Below the pieces are notes generated by a model. That model did not search any database. It saw only the letters and a program-made list of their open reading frames with translations, and was not told the DNA's origin. Position numbers and translations under genes: made by a program. A stretch of 64,000 nucleotides of DNA from Parahaliea mediterranea (GTDB taxonomy: Bacteria > Pseudomonadota > Gammaproteobacteria > Pseudomonadales > Halieaceae), in NCBI RefSeq assembly GCF_003402235.1, contig NZ_QEWO01000003.1:434001-498000 (forward strand). Direction: 5' to 3'. Below, piece by piece: positions 43,291 through 53,307 of the stretch; the stretch's first letter is position 1; the number at the start of each line of letters is the position of its first letter.

Positions 43291-43554
43291 ATGGCGCTCA
43301 AACCGCCCCCCATCGGCGATGTCATCCAGCAAGTGAATGACCTAGTGGGCTCCAGCGGGCTGAAGGACGACGTGGACCGCGGCGTGCGCACCCTGGCCCA
43401 GGCCGCCATGAAGCGCCTGGATGTGGTGAGCCGGGAAGAATTCGACGCCCAGGCCGCCGTGCTGCAGCGCACCCGCGCTCGCCTCGCCGCCCTGGAGGCG
43501 GAACTGGAAGCCCTCACCCGGGACGTGGAAACACTGGAAAAAGGCCCTCAGTAG
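43291..43554 (+). CDS. ubiK: Ubiquinone biosynthesis accessory factor UbiK
   Basis: The start at 43291 (MALKPPPIGDVI) gives an 87-residue protein, the normal UbiK/YqiC length. The N-terminal amphipathic helix and the block VREEFDAQ-like VSREEFDAQAAVLQRTR, followed by a coiled-coil (LAALEAELEALT), fit the family. UbiK assists the ubiquinone-biosynthesis complex at the membrane during aerobic growth. The gene lies 54 bases ahead of comM. Confidence 0.9.
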   Translation: MALKPPPIGDVIQQVNDLVGSSGLKDDVDRGVRTLAQAAMKRLDVVSREEFDAQAAVLQRTRARLAALEAELEALTRDVETLEKGPQ

Positions 43555-43608
43555 GGCCAAAAGCACAGCACATGGCGCGGCGTGGCCGTGCCGGCTCAGG
43601 GAAGAGCA

Positions 43609-45096
43609 ATGGAACTGTCGGTGGTGTACAGCCGGGCGTCTGCCGGCATGGATGCGCCGCTGGTGCAGGTGGAAACCCACCTCGCCAATGGCCTGCCCGC
43701 TTTTCATATCGTCGGTTTGCCGGCCACCGCTGTGCGCGAGAGCAAGGACCGCGTGCGCAGCGCCCTGCTGAACTCCCACTTCCAGTTTCCCGACCGGCGC
43801 ATCACCGTCAACCTCGCCCCGGCGGACCTGCCCAAGGAGGGCGGCCGCTTTGATCTGGCCATTGCCCTGGGCATCCTTGCCGCATCGGGGCAGCTGCCAG
43901 CGGACAAACTCCCGCAGTATGAATTTTTGAGCGAACTGGCCCTGGACGGGCGCTTGCGCGGCTCACCAGCAGTGATCACCGCCACCCAGTGCTGCACCAA
44001 AGCGGGGCGCAGCCTGGTGACCGCACCCACCTGCGGCCCCGCGGCAGCCGCGGTTCCGCACAGTGAGGTGATTGTCGCCGACGACCTGCTCACCCTCTGC
44101 GCCCACCTGGCGGGCCGCGCTACACTCACCCCCTGCCAGGGGCTCACCCCGGCCACAGAGAGCAGCAATCACCCAGACCTGGCGGATGTCATCGGCCAAC
44201 CCCTGGCCTGCCGGGTACTGGAAGTCGCCGCCAGTGGCGGCCACCATCTGTTGCTGAGCGGCCCGCCCGGCACGGGTAAAACCCTGCTGGCCAGCCGCCT
44301 GCCCGGCATTCTGCCGCCCATGGATGGCGCCCAGGCCATCACTCACGCCGCCCTGCAGGATCTGAGCGGGGACGCCGCCACACTGTGCTACCGGCGGCCT
44401 TTCCGCCAGCCCCACCACAGCGCCAGTGCCGCCGCCCTGGTGGGTGGTGGCGGCCGCCCCATGCCGGGGGAAATCTCCCTTGCCCACGGTGGCGTGCTGT
44501 TTCTGGATGAATTGCCCGAATTCAACCGCCAGGTGCTGGAAACCCTGCGCGAGCCGCTGGAAAGCGGCGAAATCACCCTGTCCCGGGCCCGCCACCGGCT
44601 TACCTACCCCGCGCGCTTCCAGCTGGTGGCCGCCATGAACCCCTGCCCCTGCGGCTACCTGGGTGACCGGGATCACCACTGCCGCTGCACCCCCGACCAG
44701 GTACAGCGCTACCGCCAGCGCATCTCCGGCCCCCTGCTGGATCGCATCGACCTGCAACTGGAAGTGCAGCGCATCAGCGCCGGTGACCTGCTAAAGGGCG
44801 GTGTGCGGGGAGAGCCCTCCAGCGTGGTGCGCGAGCGCGTCAGCGCCTGTCAGCAACGCCAGCGCGAGCGACAGGGCTGCACCAACGACGCCCTACACAG
44901 CCAGGCCCTGATGGATGCCTGCCAACTGGATCGGCAAGGGGAACAGTTGCTGACCACCGCCGCCGACAACCTGCACCTGTCCATGCGCGCCGTACACCGC
45001 CTGCTGCGGGTGGCCCGCACCCTGGCCGACATGCAAGGGTGCGACAAGGTGGCCCAGCCCCACCTGGCGGAAGCACTGGCCTACCGGCGGCTGTAG
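43609..45096 (+). CDS. comM: YifB/ComM-type Mg-chelatase-like AAA+ ATPase
   Basis: From 43609 (MELSVVYSRAS) the protein has 495 residues. Order: N-terminal ChlI-like lid domain with GLPAFHIVGLPATAVRESKDRVR, Walker A LSGPPGTGKT, Walker B LFLDELPEF, and the C-terminal block with a CxCG-like MNPCPCGYLGD and HR motif SMRAVHRLLRVARTLADM. The ATG at 43582 is a possible but less conserved start. ComM homologues are helicases that promote branch migration during natural transformation. It converges on the peptidase gene with ten bases between. Confidence 0.92.
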   Translation: MELSVVYSRASAGMDAPLVQVETHLANGLPAFHIVGLPATAVRESKDRVRSALLNSHFQFPDRRITVNLAPADLPKEGGRFDLAIALGILAASGQLPADKLPQYEFLSELALDGRLRGSPAVITATQCCTKAGRSLVTAPTCGPAAAAVPHSEVIVADDLLTLCAHLAGRATLTPCQGLTPATESSNHPDLADVIGQPLACRVLEVAASGGHHLLLSGPPGTGKTLLASRLPGILPPMDGAQAITHAALQDLSGDAATLCYRRPFRQPHHSASAAALVGGGGRPMPGEISLAHGGVLFLDELPEFNRQVLETLREPLESGEITLSRARHRLTYPARFQLVAAMNPCPCGYLGDRDHHCRCTPDQVQRYRQRISGPLLDRIDLQLEVQRISAGDLLKGGVRGEPSSVVRERVSACQQRQRERQGCTNDALHSQALMDACQLDRQGEQLLTTAADNLHLSMRAVHRLLRVARTLADMQGCDKVAQPHLAEALAYRRL

Positions 45097-45106
45097 GGCA
45101 AACCGG

Positions 45107-47962
45107 CTAGCGCTGTGTATTGGTGGCTCGCTGCTGCAGACTTCGGAAGCGGGCGTCTGCGTCCTGCGCTGGCGATTCCTGTCGACGCAATGCTGGGAAC
45201 GGCGTGACTGCGCCAGGGGTGGCGGCAGCCTCACTACGAATACCGGGGCTGAAGCTGGCGCTGATGGCCAGGTTGCGCCGGTTTCGGTCGAGAACAATGG
45301 CGTCGGTATCGAACAGGGTTCGGTAGGCACCGCATGCCTCCCCGGCGTCGCAGATGAACTGGTCATTATCCATATCTGAACCAACCACCAGTTGGTACCT
45401 GCCTTCCAGAACCCGCCGGAAGTTGAATGCATAGCGACCATTCGCGGGTTCCAGTATTTGCTGGTCAACCGTCTCACCTTCGCTATCCACCAGCAACAGA
45501 TACAACACCCCGGTGCTGGTCGCCGAAGCCTCAACCGAGTCGACGGTCGCCATCAACCGCAAGGTTTCACTTCCGGCGGTGCTGTCGATACGCAGGGTGC
45601 TCTCATAGACGCCGGGACTAAGGGTGCCCGCTCGCACACTCAACTGATACTGGCCAAGACCCTTGTCATCCGTTGCCAGCGGATGCACAGCAAGCCAGGG
45701 CGCCGGGCTCTGAATGGTTTTGACGCGCAGCGTGCCGCCGCCGCTGTTGCCGATGGTGATCAGGCTGGAGCCGACGCCTAAAGCCACATCCCTAGGAAAC
45801 ACCTGGAGCACCGGTACCGCAACGTCGGGTGCGCTTCCCGCAGCACGGGCCGTGCGCACCGCCTGCGCCGCATCGAGCAGACCATGGCCGTACTGGGCAT
45901 CCCAACCCGGCGGGCCCAAGTCAGTAGTGAGGCGCCCCTGACTCAGCCACTGATCCACCTGAGCGGGGGTCAATGATGGGCGCACGGCTTTCATCAACGC
46001 GATAACGCCGGCAACGTGGGGACTGGCCATGGACGTGCCCTGTTGTGAGCTAATGCCGTAATTCACCCCGAACAGCGTATCGCTGCCCACGGTGCTAATC
46101 ACACCATCGGTATTGCCGTCGCCATCCCGGTCGACCCCCATGTCGCCCCCGGGCGCTACCATATCGAGGGTTGTACCAAAATTGGAGTAAGGTGCCCGGA
46201 CTCCGCTAAGATCCACCGCGCCGACAGAGATCACCCCCGGGTAGGCAGCGGGGAAACTGGGTTGACTGCTGTTGTCATTACCAGACGCGGCCACCACAAT
46301 AACGCCTCGCTGGCGCGCCCTGGCGATGGCGTTGCGCATGGCTTCAGAGCTTCCTGCGCCACCCAGGCTGAGGTTAATGACATCGGCCCGCCTGGCGGGA
46401 ACGGTTCCTGAGTCGTTTTCAAGTCCGGCTGCGTAGCGCACTCCCTGAACAATATCGTACAAAGTGCCACCGCCCTCGCCGAGCACGCGTATCGGCATCA
46501 CCCGAGTATGCCACCCGACGCCCGCCACACCGCGGCCATTGTTGGTAATGGCGCCCACGGTGCCACTGACATGGGACCCGTGGTAGCTGCTCTGCCCTGC
46601 CACACCTTCATCGCCCGGGTCGTTGGCGTCGGGGTCGATCCCGTCACCATCACCCGACCGATAGGGGTCACGGATAAAGTCATAGCCATCGACAAATTTA
46701 CCACTCAGGTCCGGATGCCTGCGCAACACGCCGGTATCGACCACCGCGACAATGACATCGCGACTACCACGGGTAACTTCCCATGCATCAGGAAGGTTGA
46801 TCTGGCGATAGTGCCACTGCAGAGGATAGTACTGGTCATTGGGCACAGCCGTGGCATGGAAGCGGTAGTTCGGCTCGGCAAACTCAACATCAGCCCGGTG
46901 ATTCAGCGCTTTCACCTGCAACAACGTGCGCCATTTTTGCTCCAGCTCCGTGGTAAGAAAATTGCCTGTCTTACCGGGGGCGGGGGTTGAACTTGTGATA
47001 CTCGCTGCAGACAGGTTCGAGAGCGATTCAAGCTTCAGGGGCTCTGTGCGAGCAGCCGTTGCCGAAGCGGCCGCCTGGCCACGCGCCACCTTCGGCGGCC
47101 GGTACTGCACCACCGCTGTATCGGCTTCAAAATCAGCCGATGCCGTTAAACCACCACCGAGTGCCGAAGGCAACTGCCCAATGGACAATGTATAGTTGGA
47201 TGCGCCCGAATAGGCACTCACATTCACCACGTAGCGCCCGCTGCGTGTCACTGCAAGCGATTCATGAAAGCTTGTATTGATCGAAAAATCGATGATCCGC
47301 CCGGCAGGATCGAATAGATAGAGATCCAGGTCTCCCTGCTCGGGATCCGCCACATTCAGGGCGATGACCTGGCCGGCCAGCAAGTCCACCGAATAGAAAT
47401 CTTCGCTATCGCCGAAATCCGTGGATGGCCCGGGTTCGCCCTCGCCAATGACATTGGCGTAGCCCCCGATGGTGGCGGGATTGGACACTGGCTGAGCCTG
47501 GAAAGGCGTATCGTTAGGGGTATAGGTGGCATTGACGTCGTTGACATCACTGTCTGTCCGGGATTGCGCAGCAACAGCCACAGAGCCAGCCAATGCGTAA
47601 TACCGCGCTGGCTCAAACACCGGCTCCAAATGGAACACCTGGTTCGACCGCAGCACTGCCATCAGGTCGGCATTGCCAACAAACCCCGTCGTGTTCAGTA
47701 CACAGGCACCCACGCTGCCACCGCAGAAATAGCCATTGTCCCGCCGCCAACCGCGAAAGACGTAGCCACTCTCCTCTATCGCCAGAAATCGCTCATTGAA
47801 GTTGGTGTCGCGCACATCCAACTCACACACGGCTCCAGCATTGCACTGGTAGCGGCCAGACGCGGATTCGACCCGCCCACCTTCAGGCACTTCAATGCGG
47901 ACTTTGCAGCCACCCAATACAGACAGCACGACGCTGACAATCAACCACTGACGAACTAGCAA
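45107..47962 (-). CDS. Subtilisin-like (S8) serine protease lipoprotein
   Basis: The 951-residue protein starts with a lipoprotein signal (lipobox VLGGC, Cys19). A region near 180-250 with DSEDFYSVDLLAGQ and LDLYLFDPAG is a PPC-type (bacterial pre-peptidase) domain. The S8 catalytic triad is visible: Asp in VAVVDTGV, His in YHGSHVSGT and Ser in GTSMASPHVAG. A C-terminal beta-rich region follows, ending in GAVTPFPAL. It is predicted to be an outer-membrane-anchored or secreted protease for protein degradation. There is no operon partner. Confidence 0.9.
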   Translation of the reverse strand: MLVRQWLIVSVVLSVLGGCKVRIEVPEGGRVESASGRYQCNAGAVCELDVRDTNFNERFLAIEESGYVFRGWRRDNGYFCGGSVGACVLNTTGFVGNADLMAVLRSNQVFHLEPVFEPARYYALAGSVAVAAQSRTDSDVNDVNATYTPNDTPFQAQPVSNPATIGGYANVIGEGEPGPSTDFGDSEDFYSVDLLAGQVIALNVADPEQGDLDLYLFDPAGRIIDFSINTSFHESLAVTRSGRYVVNVSAYSGASNYTLSIGQLPSALGGGLTASADFEADTAVVQYRPPKVARGQAAASATAARTEPLKLESLSNLSAASITSSTPAPGKTGNFLTTELEQKWRTLLQVKALNHRADVEFAEPNYRFHATAVPNDQYYPLQWHYRQINLPDAWEVTRGSRDVIVAVVDTGVLRRHPDLSGKFVDGYDFIRDPYRSGDGDGIDPDANDPGDEGVAGQSSYHGSHVSGTVGAITNNGRGVAGVGWHTRVMPIRVLGEGGGTLYDIVQGVRYAAGLENDSGTVPARRADVINLSLGGAGSSEAMRNAIARARQRGVIVVAASGNDNSSQPSFPAAYPGVISVGAVDLSGVRAPYSNFGTTLDMVAPGGDMGVDRDGDGNTDGVISTVGSDTLFGVNYGISSQQGTSMASPHVAGVIALMKAVRPSLTPAQVDQWLSQGRLTTDLGPPGWDAQYGHGLLDAAQAVRTARAAGSAPDVAVPVLQVFPRDVALGVGSSLITIGNSGGGTLRVKTIQSPAPWLAVHPLATDDKGLGQYQLSVRAGTLSPGVYESTLRIDSTAGSETLRLMATVDSVEASATSTGVLYLLLVDSEGETVDQQILEPANGRYAFNFRRVLEGRYQLVVGSDMDNDQFICDAGEACGAYRTLFDTDAIVLDRNRRNLAISASFSPGIRSEAAATPGAVTPFPALRRQESPAQDADARFRSLQQRATNTQR

Positions 47963-48109
47963 AACCCCAGCCTCCCTGCAGGATATTATCGACGCTTTTG
48001 AGCGCCTCTGATCCTAGCATCCGGCCGGGTCAACAGCTATACGCCGATAAGCCAGCTAGGCGCGGGCCGATACCCACTGGCAGCGCAAGCGGCGCAAGGG
48101 GAAAGAGCG

Positions 48110-49780
48110 CTATGCGGCCATGCGCTTGCTCTGCACGATCCGAAAACGCGCGGTGACAAAGGCCAGGTCGGCCAGGCAGGCATTACCCGCCGGGTTGAGG
48201 CCGGTTACGTGAAAGTCGGAATAGGCCGCGGCGAAGTTGATCGGCATGCCATGCAGGTTCACCGCCACCGATGCGCCGGCGGCGTGGTAGGCCTCTACGG
48301 CGGCATCGATGAAGGCCTCGTCGGTGGAGTACACGTGGGAGGTAATGGCGCCGCATTCGCGGGCATTGCTGGTGGCATCGTCCAGGCAGCCCTGGGCGCT
48401 GTGGTTGGCCACGATAAAGGACACCGGCCCGAACACTTCCTGGCGGTACAGGTCGCGGTCGGCCTCGGTGGCGGCAATGATCAGCGGCGACGCGGTGCGT
48501 GCAGCGGGGAACTCGGCATACGCCAGCGGCGCCGAGTCGCGCAGCAGGCGCTCGCCGGCCAATTCGCGGTAGCGCTGCACGTTGTCCAGCACGGCATCAT
48601 CGAACAGGGTGCCGCAGAGCGTCGCCGCCCGGCGCGGCTCTGCCAACCAGCCGTCCACGGCCTCGCAGATTGCCGCCTGCACCTGCGCGACCGGTACTTT
48701 TTTGCCAGCCACCCGCACGCCGTCTGCAGGAAGGTGGATATTCTGCACGCTGGTACACATCTGCGCCGATGCCTGGCACAGGGACTGGGCAATGGCCCGG
48801 GCGGTGGCGGCGAGGTCATCGGTGGATTCCAGCACCACCGAGTTGCAGCCGGCGGTTTCGGTATACACCTGCTTGCCGGGGCAATTCTGCTCCAGGTAGG
48901 CGCCAAAACGCGGGCTGCCGGTAAAGTCGACAATGGCGGTGTCCGGGTGCTCCACCAGTTGCAGGGCAATGGGCGCCTCGCGGGTATCAGCCGCCAGCGT
49001 TACCAGGTTGGGATCGAACCCCGCCTCGGCCAGCACCTCGCGGCACACCCTGGCCACCATGGCCACCGGCAGGGTGGCGGCCGGGTGGGGCTTGAGGATG
49101 ACGGGGTTGCCCGTGGCCAGCGAGGCGCACAGGGCCGGGTAGGTATTCCACAGGGGGAAGGTGGCGCAGCAGATCACCACCGATACACCACGGGGCAGCA
49201 GGCGGTACTGCTTGTCGAGGCAGGCGGCACCGTCGCCGCCAAAGCTGCGCTCCCAGCGCGCGGTGGCCGGCACGTCGGCCATGGCCTTGTGGGCATAGGC
49301 CAGTGCTTCCAGCCCGCGGTCCAGGGCATTGGCGCCACTGCCGGCAAAGGCCATCACGTAGGACTGGCCGGAGGTGTGCATGGTGGCGTGGGCATTGGCA
49401 AACAGCTGCTCGCCGCAACGCTGCAGAATCTCCAGGCACACGCCCACGCGCTGCTCAGGGGTTGTTGCACCCCATTGCGGCCGCGCCGCGGCAATGGCGG
49501 CGAACAGCGGGGCCGGGTCTGGCCGTGGGTAGCGCACCCCCAGCGGCTCGCCGGTGTAGGGAGAGACCTCTTCACCCACCCGCGCGACTTCGCCGGGCTG
49601 GGTCAGTGGAAAGTCCGCCTGCAGCATGGCCTCGAAGGCCGCCTGGCCGGCGGCGGGCTTTTCTTCGCCGTGAATCTTGGTGCTGGGGCTTTCCGGCCAG
49701 CCACTCCAGGAATAGCGCCTGGCGCAGGCGTCGAGGGCTTTATCCAGCAGGGGGCGGTGTTTTGAGAACCAGTCAGTCAT
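48110..49780 (-). CDS. paaN: PaaN-type aldehyde dehydrogenase
   Basis: The 556-residue protein has the aldehyde dehydrogenase fold with PaaN-like N-terminus (HRPLLDKALDACARRYSW). NAD site FPLWNTYPALCASLATGNPVILKPHP, catalytic Glu in ETAGCNSVVLES, and catalytic Cys in SAQMCTSVQN are present. PaaN-type enzymes oxidise ring-opening aldehydes of phenylacetate degradation or related aldehydes. No other paa genes are nearby. Its upstream region carries motif site 5, and the tandem-HxlR regulator follows upstream on the same strand; oxidation of an aldehyde made by the carotenoid oxygenase is a reasonable inference. Confidence 0.85.
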   Translation of the reverse strand: MTDWFSKHRPLLDKALDACARRYSWSGWPESPSTKIHGEEKPAAGQAAFEAMLQADFPLTQPGEVARVGEEVSPYTGEPLGVRYPRPDPAPLFAAIAAARPQWGATTPEQRVGVCLEILQRCGEQLFANAHATMHTSGQSYVMAFAGSGANALDRGLEALAYAHKAMADVPATARWERSFGGDGAACLDKQYRLLPRGVSVVICCATFPLWNTYPALCASLATGNPVILKPHPAATLPVAMVARVCREVLAEAGFDPNLVTLAADTREAPIALQLVEHPDTAIVDFTGSPRFGAYLEQNCPGKQVYTETAGCNSVVLESTDDLAATARAIAQSLCQASAQMCTSVQNIHLPADGVRVAGKKVPVAQVQAAICEAVDGWLAEPRRAATLCGTLFDDAVLDNVQRYRELAGERLLRDSAPLAYAEFPAARTASPLIIAATEADRDLYRQEVFGPVSFIVANHSAQGCLDDATSNARECGAITSHVYSTDEAFIDAAVEAYHAAGASVAVNLHGMPINFAAAYSDFHVTGLNPAGNACLADLAFVTARFRIVQSKRMAA

Positions 49781-49825
49781 GTGTGAGGCACGTGTCTACC
49801 AAGGGGGGAAAGCACGATGCCACAG

Positions 49826-49843
49826 ATAAGTCTTTTTATGCAA
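49826..49843 (-). promoter_or_regulatory. Shared operator candidate TTGC-N6-AGACTTAT (site 5)
   Basis: On the minus strand TTGC ATAAAA AGACTTAT lies about 46 bases upstream of the paaN-type gene, in the 84-base gap below the regulator gene. Confidence 0.6.
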
Positions 49844-49864
49844 GTATTTGGTTTTACAGGGTGT

Positions 49865-50812
49865 TTAACCGCCAGCCGCTGAGGACGGGCTCATGCCCTG
49901 AATGGTGAAATCCACCTCGTGCGCCCGCACTTCCTCGCCACACTGGTCACAGACCACCTGGCCTGTCAACGGGCGTTCACAGGTGGTGTGGGTCAGCGCC
50001 ATCGGGTGCCCTGCACCACTGGAGTCACACCAGCGATCCCCCCACTGCAGTAGGGTGAGAAACCAGGGGAAGAGATCCCACCCCTTGTCGGTAAGGTGGT
50101 ATTCGTGGCGCAGGGGCCGCTGCTGGTAGGGCCGCTGTTCGAAGATGCCCTGCTCCACCAGAAAGCGCATGCGGTCCGACAGGATGTTGGTGGCCACCGG
50201 CAGCTCCCGGTGGAACTCATCGAAACGATGCAAGCCATGCAAAGCTAGTGCGATGACATTTGCGGTCCAGCGGTCGCCCACCAGGTTCACCAGGTTGCGA
50301 TAGACGTGCCGCTCACTGGGCACCGCATCTGCCGACAGGGACGAGCGACGCCGTACTTTCTTATCGCGCACGTCACGTGTTGCACCGGGACCGGGCTGGT
50401 AGCGCACTGCGCGGCCATCCACCGCCTGGTGGCAGTGGCTGCAATCCATGCGCGGCACAAAGGCTTTGCCGCAGTTGCGGTGCACCAGCCTTACCGCCTG
50501 GATGTCCGGGGTATCGTAGTAGCGATCCTCCCACACCACGGCCATCAGGGCGTTGTGGTAGAGGTCCACCGACTTGCGCGTCAGGTGATAAGTGGGGTGG
50601 CGCGCGCCGCCACGGCGCCGCAGGCAATCGTGATCCTGCAGCCACTTGAGCCGGTCCGACAGCACACCGCGGGAAATACCGGTCTCCTGCAGGATGCCAC
50701 CGAAGGAGTGAATCCCCCAGAATACTTCCTGCAGAATCAGCAGGCACCACTTGTCGCCAATCTGGTCCAGCGCCCGGTTGATGGAACTGGCACGTGTTGT
50801 TAATTCAGTCAT
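49865..50812 (-). CDS. Tandem-HxlR transcriptional regulator (copy 2)
   Basis: The start at 50812 (MTELTTRASS) is preferred to 50833. The protein has two HxlR winged-helix domains: GDKWCLLILQE...LSDRLKWL...YHLTRK and GDRWTANVIALAL...LSDRMRFLV...YHLTDKGWDLFPW. Each is followed by H-x2-C-x9-C-x2-C, identical in spacing to that in copy 1 (10395). The Cys pattern in all four repeats suggests a metal-binding element. It lies between the paaN-type gene and the TonB receptor. It is the likely regulator of the second catabolic block, perhaps with overlapping specificity with copy 1. Confidence 0.85.
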   Translation of the reverse strand: MTELTTRASSINRALDQIGDKWCLLILQEVFWGIHSFGGILQETGISRGVLSDRLKWLQDHDCLRRRGGARHPTYHLTRKSVDLYHNALMAVVWEDRYYDTPDIQAVRLVHRNCGKAFVPRMDCSHCHQAVDGRAVRYQPGPGATRDVRDKKVRRRSSLSADAVPSERHVYRNLVNLVGDRWTANVIALALHGLHRFDEFHRELPVATNILSDRMRFLVEQGIFEQRPYQQRPLRHEYHLTDKGWDLFPWFLTLLQWGDRWCDSSGAGHPMALTHTTCERPLTGQVVCDQCGEEVRAHEVDFTIQGMSPSSAAGG

Positions 50813-50899
50813 ACAGCCGCCTGGCAATCGCAAGCGGCTATTGTGCCCAATGCCGGCGGGGAATTCATACCGGCACTGGGCAGGTGCATCACTGGGAGC

Positions 50900-53221
50900 T
50901 CAGAAGCTCTTGGTGACGGTCAGCCCATAGGTACGCGGGGCCATGTAGAACTCCGATGTCACGCCAGTGGGGTCGACGATCAGGTTCGACAGCACCAGCT
51001 CGTCGGTGAGGTTTTTACCCCACACGTCAACCGTCAGGCTGGTATCGGCACTGGCCCAGCTCACGCTGGCATCCAGCAGACCCTCGGCCGGCTGGGCTTC
51101 CCGCTCACGGTTCTGCGGCCCCAGAAAGTATTCGTCCTTCCAGCTGTAGGTGGCGCCGAAGTCCACCGTGCTGCCGCCGCTCAGCGGCCAGCGGTAGTTG
51201 GCGCTTACCGTGTAGGCCTGCTCGGGCGCGTAGGCCAGGTTGTTGCCGGAAAGATCGTTACCGTTGGAGTTGACGAATTCATCGTAAGTGGCATCGTTCC
51301 AGCTGTAGCTGGCGCTCAGGGTGAGGTTTTCAGTGGGCACGATATCGAAGGAGGCTTCCACCCCTTCCGATGCCGCCTGGGCGTTAAGCAGGGTCAGCAG
51401 GAACAGGCTGTTCAGCTCGAATACCTGCAGGTCTTCGTAGTCCATGTCGAAGTAGGACAGGTTGAACTGCAGGCGGTTGTCCCACCAGTTCGACTTCATG
51501 CCCACCTCGCGGTTGGTGACAAACTCCGGGTCCACCGGCTGGGCGGCCACCGAGGGCAGGTTGGTCTGGGACTGGAAGGCCCCGCTCTTGTAGCCTTCTG
51601 AATAGGTGGCGTAGAGCATCATGCCATCCCAGGGGTGCCAGGCCACCGACAGCTTCTGGGTGACCTTGGACCAGGAATCGCTGGCCGACACCGGCGCTGC
51701 GAATTCCGGCAGGATCAGCGGGACGCCCGAAGGCGTGGTGCCCAGCAGGTCGATGGCATTCTGGGTAATGTCCTTCTCGTCCTCCGCCCAGCGCAGGCCG
51801 TAGGTCAGGGTCAGCTGCTCGGTAATATGCCAGTCGGCCTGACCGTAGGCCGCCATGCTCTTGGTGGTATTGTCCTGGGTAAAGAGCACATCCCCGGTGC
51901 CGGCCAGGCCGAGCCCCTGCAGCAGGGTGCTGTACTGGGTGTAGAACTCCTCTTCGCGCTCGACGTCCTCTTCCATGTAGAAGGCGCCCAGCAGCCAGTT
52001 GAAACGATCGGTGCTGCCGGCCAGGCGGAACTCCTGAGACCACTGGGACGCCTCTTCCTCGGCGGCGTCAATCACGTTCTCCGGCCCGGTGAAGGAGCCG
52101 GGAGGCAGGGGCACCCCCGGGGGCGAGGGCGCGTCCAGGTCAATCAGCGGCAGGCCGGTGAGGTCGTCCAGGCTGTTGTAGTCGCTGAAGCGCCAGGCGG
52201 TGATGGAGGTCAGGGTGGCCACGTCCATGTCGTACTCAAGGCGCGCCATCAGGCCGCCGGTTTCGCGCTCCTGGGTGGTATCGAACTGCGACGCGCAGTT
52301 GCGCACATCGGACCGGTAGCGATCAGACATGGCGCCCTCCCAGAAGGGGCCGAGCCCGGCGATGGCCTTGTCCAGGTTGCCCACATGGCGGCAACTGCCG
52401 TTGGTTTCGTTGTCGGCGTAGTCGGCGCCCAGCAGCAATTCCGCGTTGTCGCCGATATCGAACAGCAACTGGCCGCGCGCGCTCCAGTTCTCCAGGCTGC
52501 CCATGTCGTCACCGGCGTTGGCGGCACCGATGCTGCCACCGATCAGTTTGCTCGCCGAGAAATCCCCCATGCTGGCAATCTCGTCGGCGGTGATGACGTT
52601 CTTGCCAAAGCCGTCGCGCTCACGCCAGGAAAATACCAGCTTGCCGGCGGTGCCGTCGCTCAGCGGCCCGGAAGCCAGCCCCTGCAGGTGCAACAGCCCA
52701 TCGCTGCCGACCGAGCCGCGCAGGCGCAGCTCCCCCTCCTCGGAGGGCCGGCTGGTCACGATATTAACCGCGCCGCCGTTAGTGTTCTTGCCATACAGGG
52801 TGCCCTGGGGGCCGCGCAGGATTTCGATGCGCTCCAGGTCGAACAGGTCAAAACCGATGCCGCCGGTACGGCCGATGTACACCTCGTCGATGAACACGCC
52901 CACCGCCGGGTCCGACGCTGCGGAATCGGAGCTGTTGCCGATACCGCGGATGTAAATACGCGGCTCGCCCACGTTGAACTGGTTGAAGGTGAGCCCGGGG
53001 GTGCGATAGGCGATGTCGTTCAGCCCCTCGATTTTGCCCACCTCGACATTACCGCCATCGACCGCCGCCACCGACAGCGGCACGTCCTGGATACTCTGGC
53101 TGCGCTTCTCGGCGGTGACGATCACCTCTTCGAGCTGGGGTTGGGCGTAGGCAGCCTGCTGCACGGCCAGCGCCAGTGGGAGCAGTGCTGTTGCGGGTGC
53201 ACGGAACAGGGTTTTTTTCAT
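50900..53221 (-). CDS. TonB-dependent outer-membrane receptor (copy 2)
   Basis: The 773-residue receptor has a signal peptide (about 1-27, ending AYAQP), TonB-box EEVIVTAEKRSQSIQDVPLS, plug motif LRGPQGTLYGKNTNGGAVNIVTS and a barrel ending in VTKSF. The overall layout, including DYEDLQVF in the barrel, closely matches the receptor at 13835. It probably imports the substrate for the second catabolic block. The gap upstream to the carotenoid oxygenase gene is 86 bases, and both are on the minus strand, so they may be co-transcribed. Confidence 0.9.
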   Translation of the reverse strand: MKKTLFRAPATALLPLALAVQQAAYAQPQLEEVIVTAEKRSQSIQDVPLSVAAVDGGNVEVGKIEGLNDIAYRTPGLTFNQFNVGEPRIYIRGIGNSSDSAASDPAVGVFIDEVYIGRTGGIGFDLFDLERIEILRGPQGTLYGKNTNGGAVNIVTSRPSEEGELRLRGSVGSDGLLHLQGLASGPLSDGTAGKLVFSWRERDGFGKNVITADEIASMGDFSASKLIGGSIGAANAGDDMGSLENWSARGQLLFDIGDNAELLLGADYADNETNGSCRHVGNLDKAIAGLGPFWEGAMSDRYRSDVRNCASQFDTTQERETGGLMARLEYDMDVATLTSITAWRFSDYNSLDDLTGLPLIDLDAPSPPGVPLPPGSFTGPENVIDAAEEEASQWSQEFRLAGSTDRFNWLLGAFYMEEDVEREEEFYTQYSTLLQGLGLAGTGDVLFTQDNTTKSMAAYGQADWHITEQLTLTYGLRWAEDEKDITQNAIDLLGTTPSGVPLILPEFAAPVSASDSWSKVTQKLSVAWHPWDGMMLYATYSEGYKSGAFQSQTNLPSVAAQPVDPEFVTNREVGMKSNWWDNRLQFNLSYFDMDYEDLQVFELNSLFLLTLLNAQAASEGVEASFDIVPTENLTLSASYSWNDATYDEFVNSNGNDLSGNNLAYAPEQAYTVSANYRWPLSGGSTVDFGATYSWKDEYFLGPQNREREAQPAEGLLDASVSWASADTSLTVDVWGKNLTDELVLSNLIVDPTGVTSEFYMAPRTYGLTVTKSF

Positions 53222-53307
53222 GGGAGCCTCTGAATGAACATTATGGTTTATGGGTCGGGGCTGCGTGTTGCGGGTACGGCTTTAAGCCGGCGGGCCGGAG
53301 CGCATGC

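Noticed and set aside
48110-49780. PaaN as evidence for a phenylacetate degradation cluster
   Set aside because: No paaABCDE, paaG, paaZ or paaK genes are near, so it is treated as an aldehyde dehydrogenase of the local pathway.
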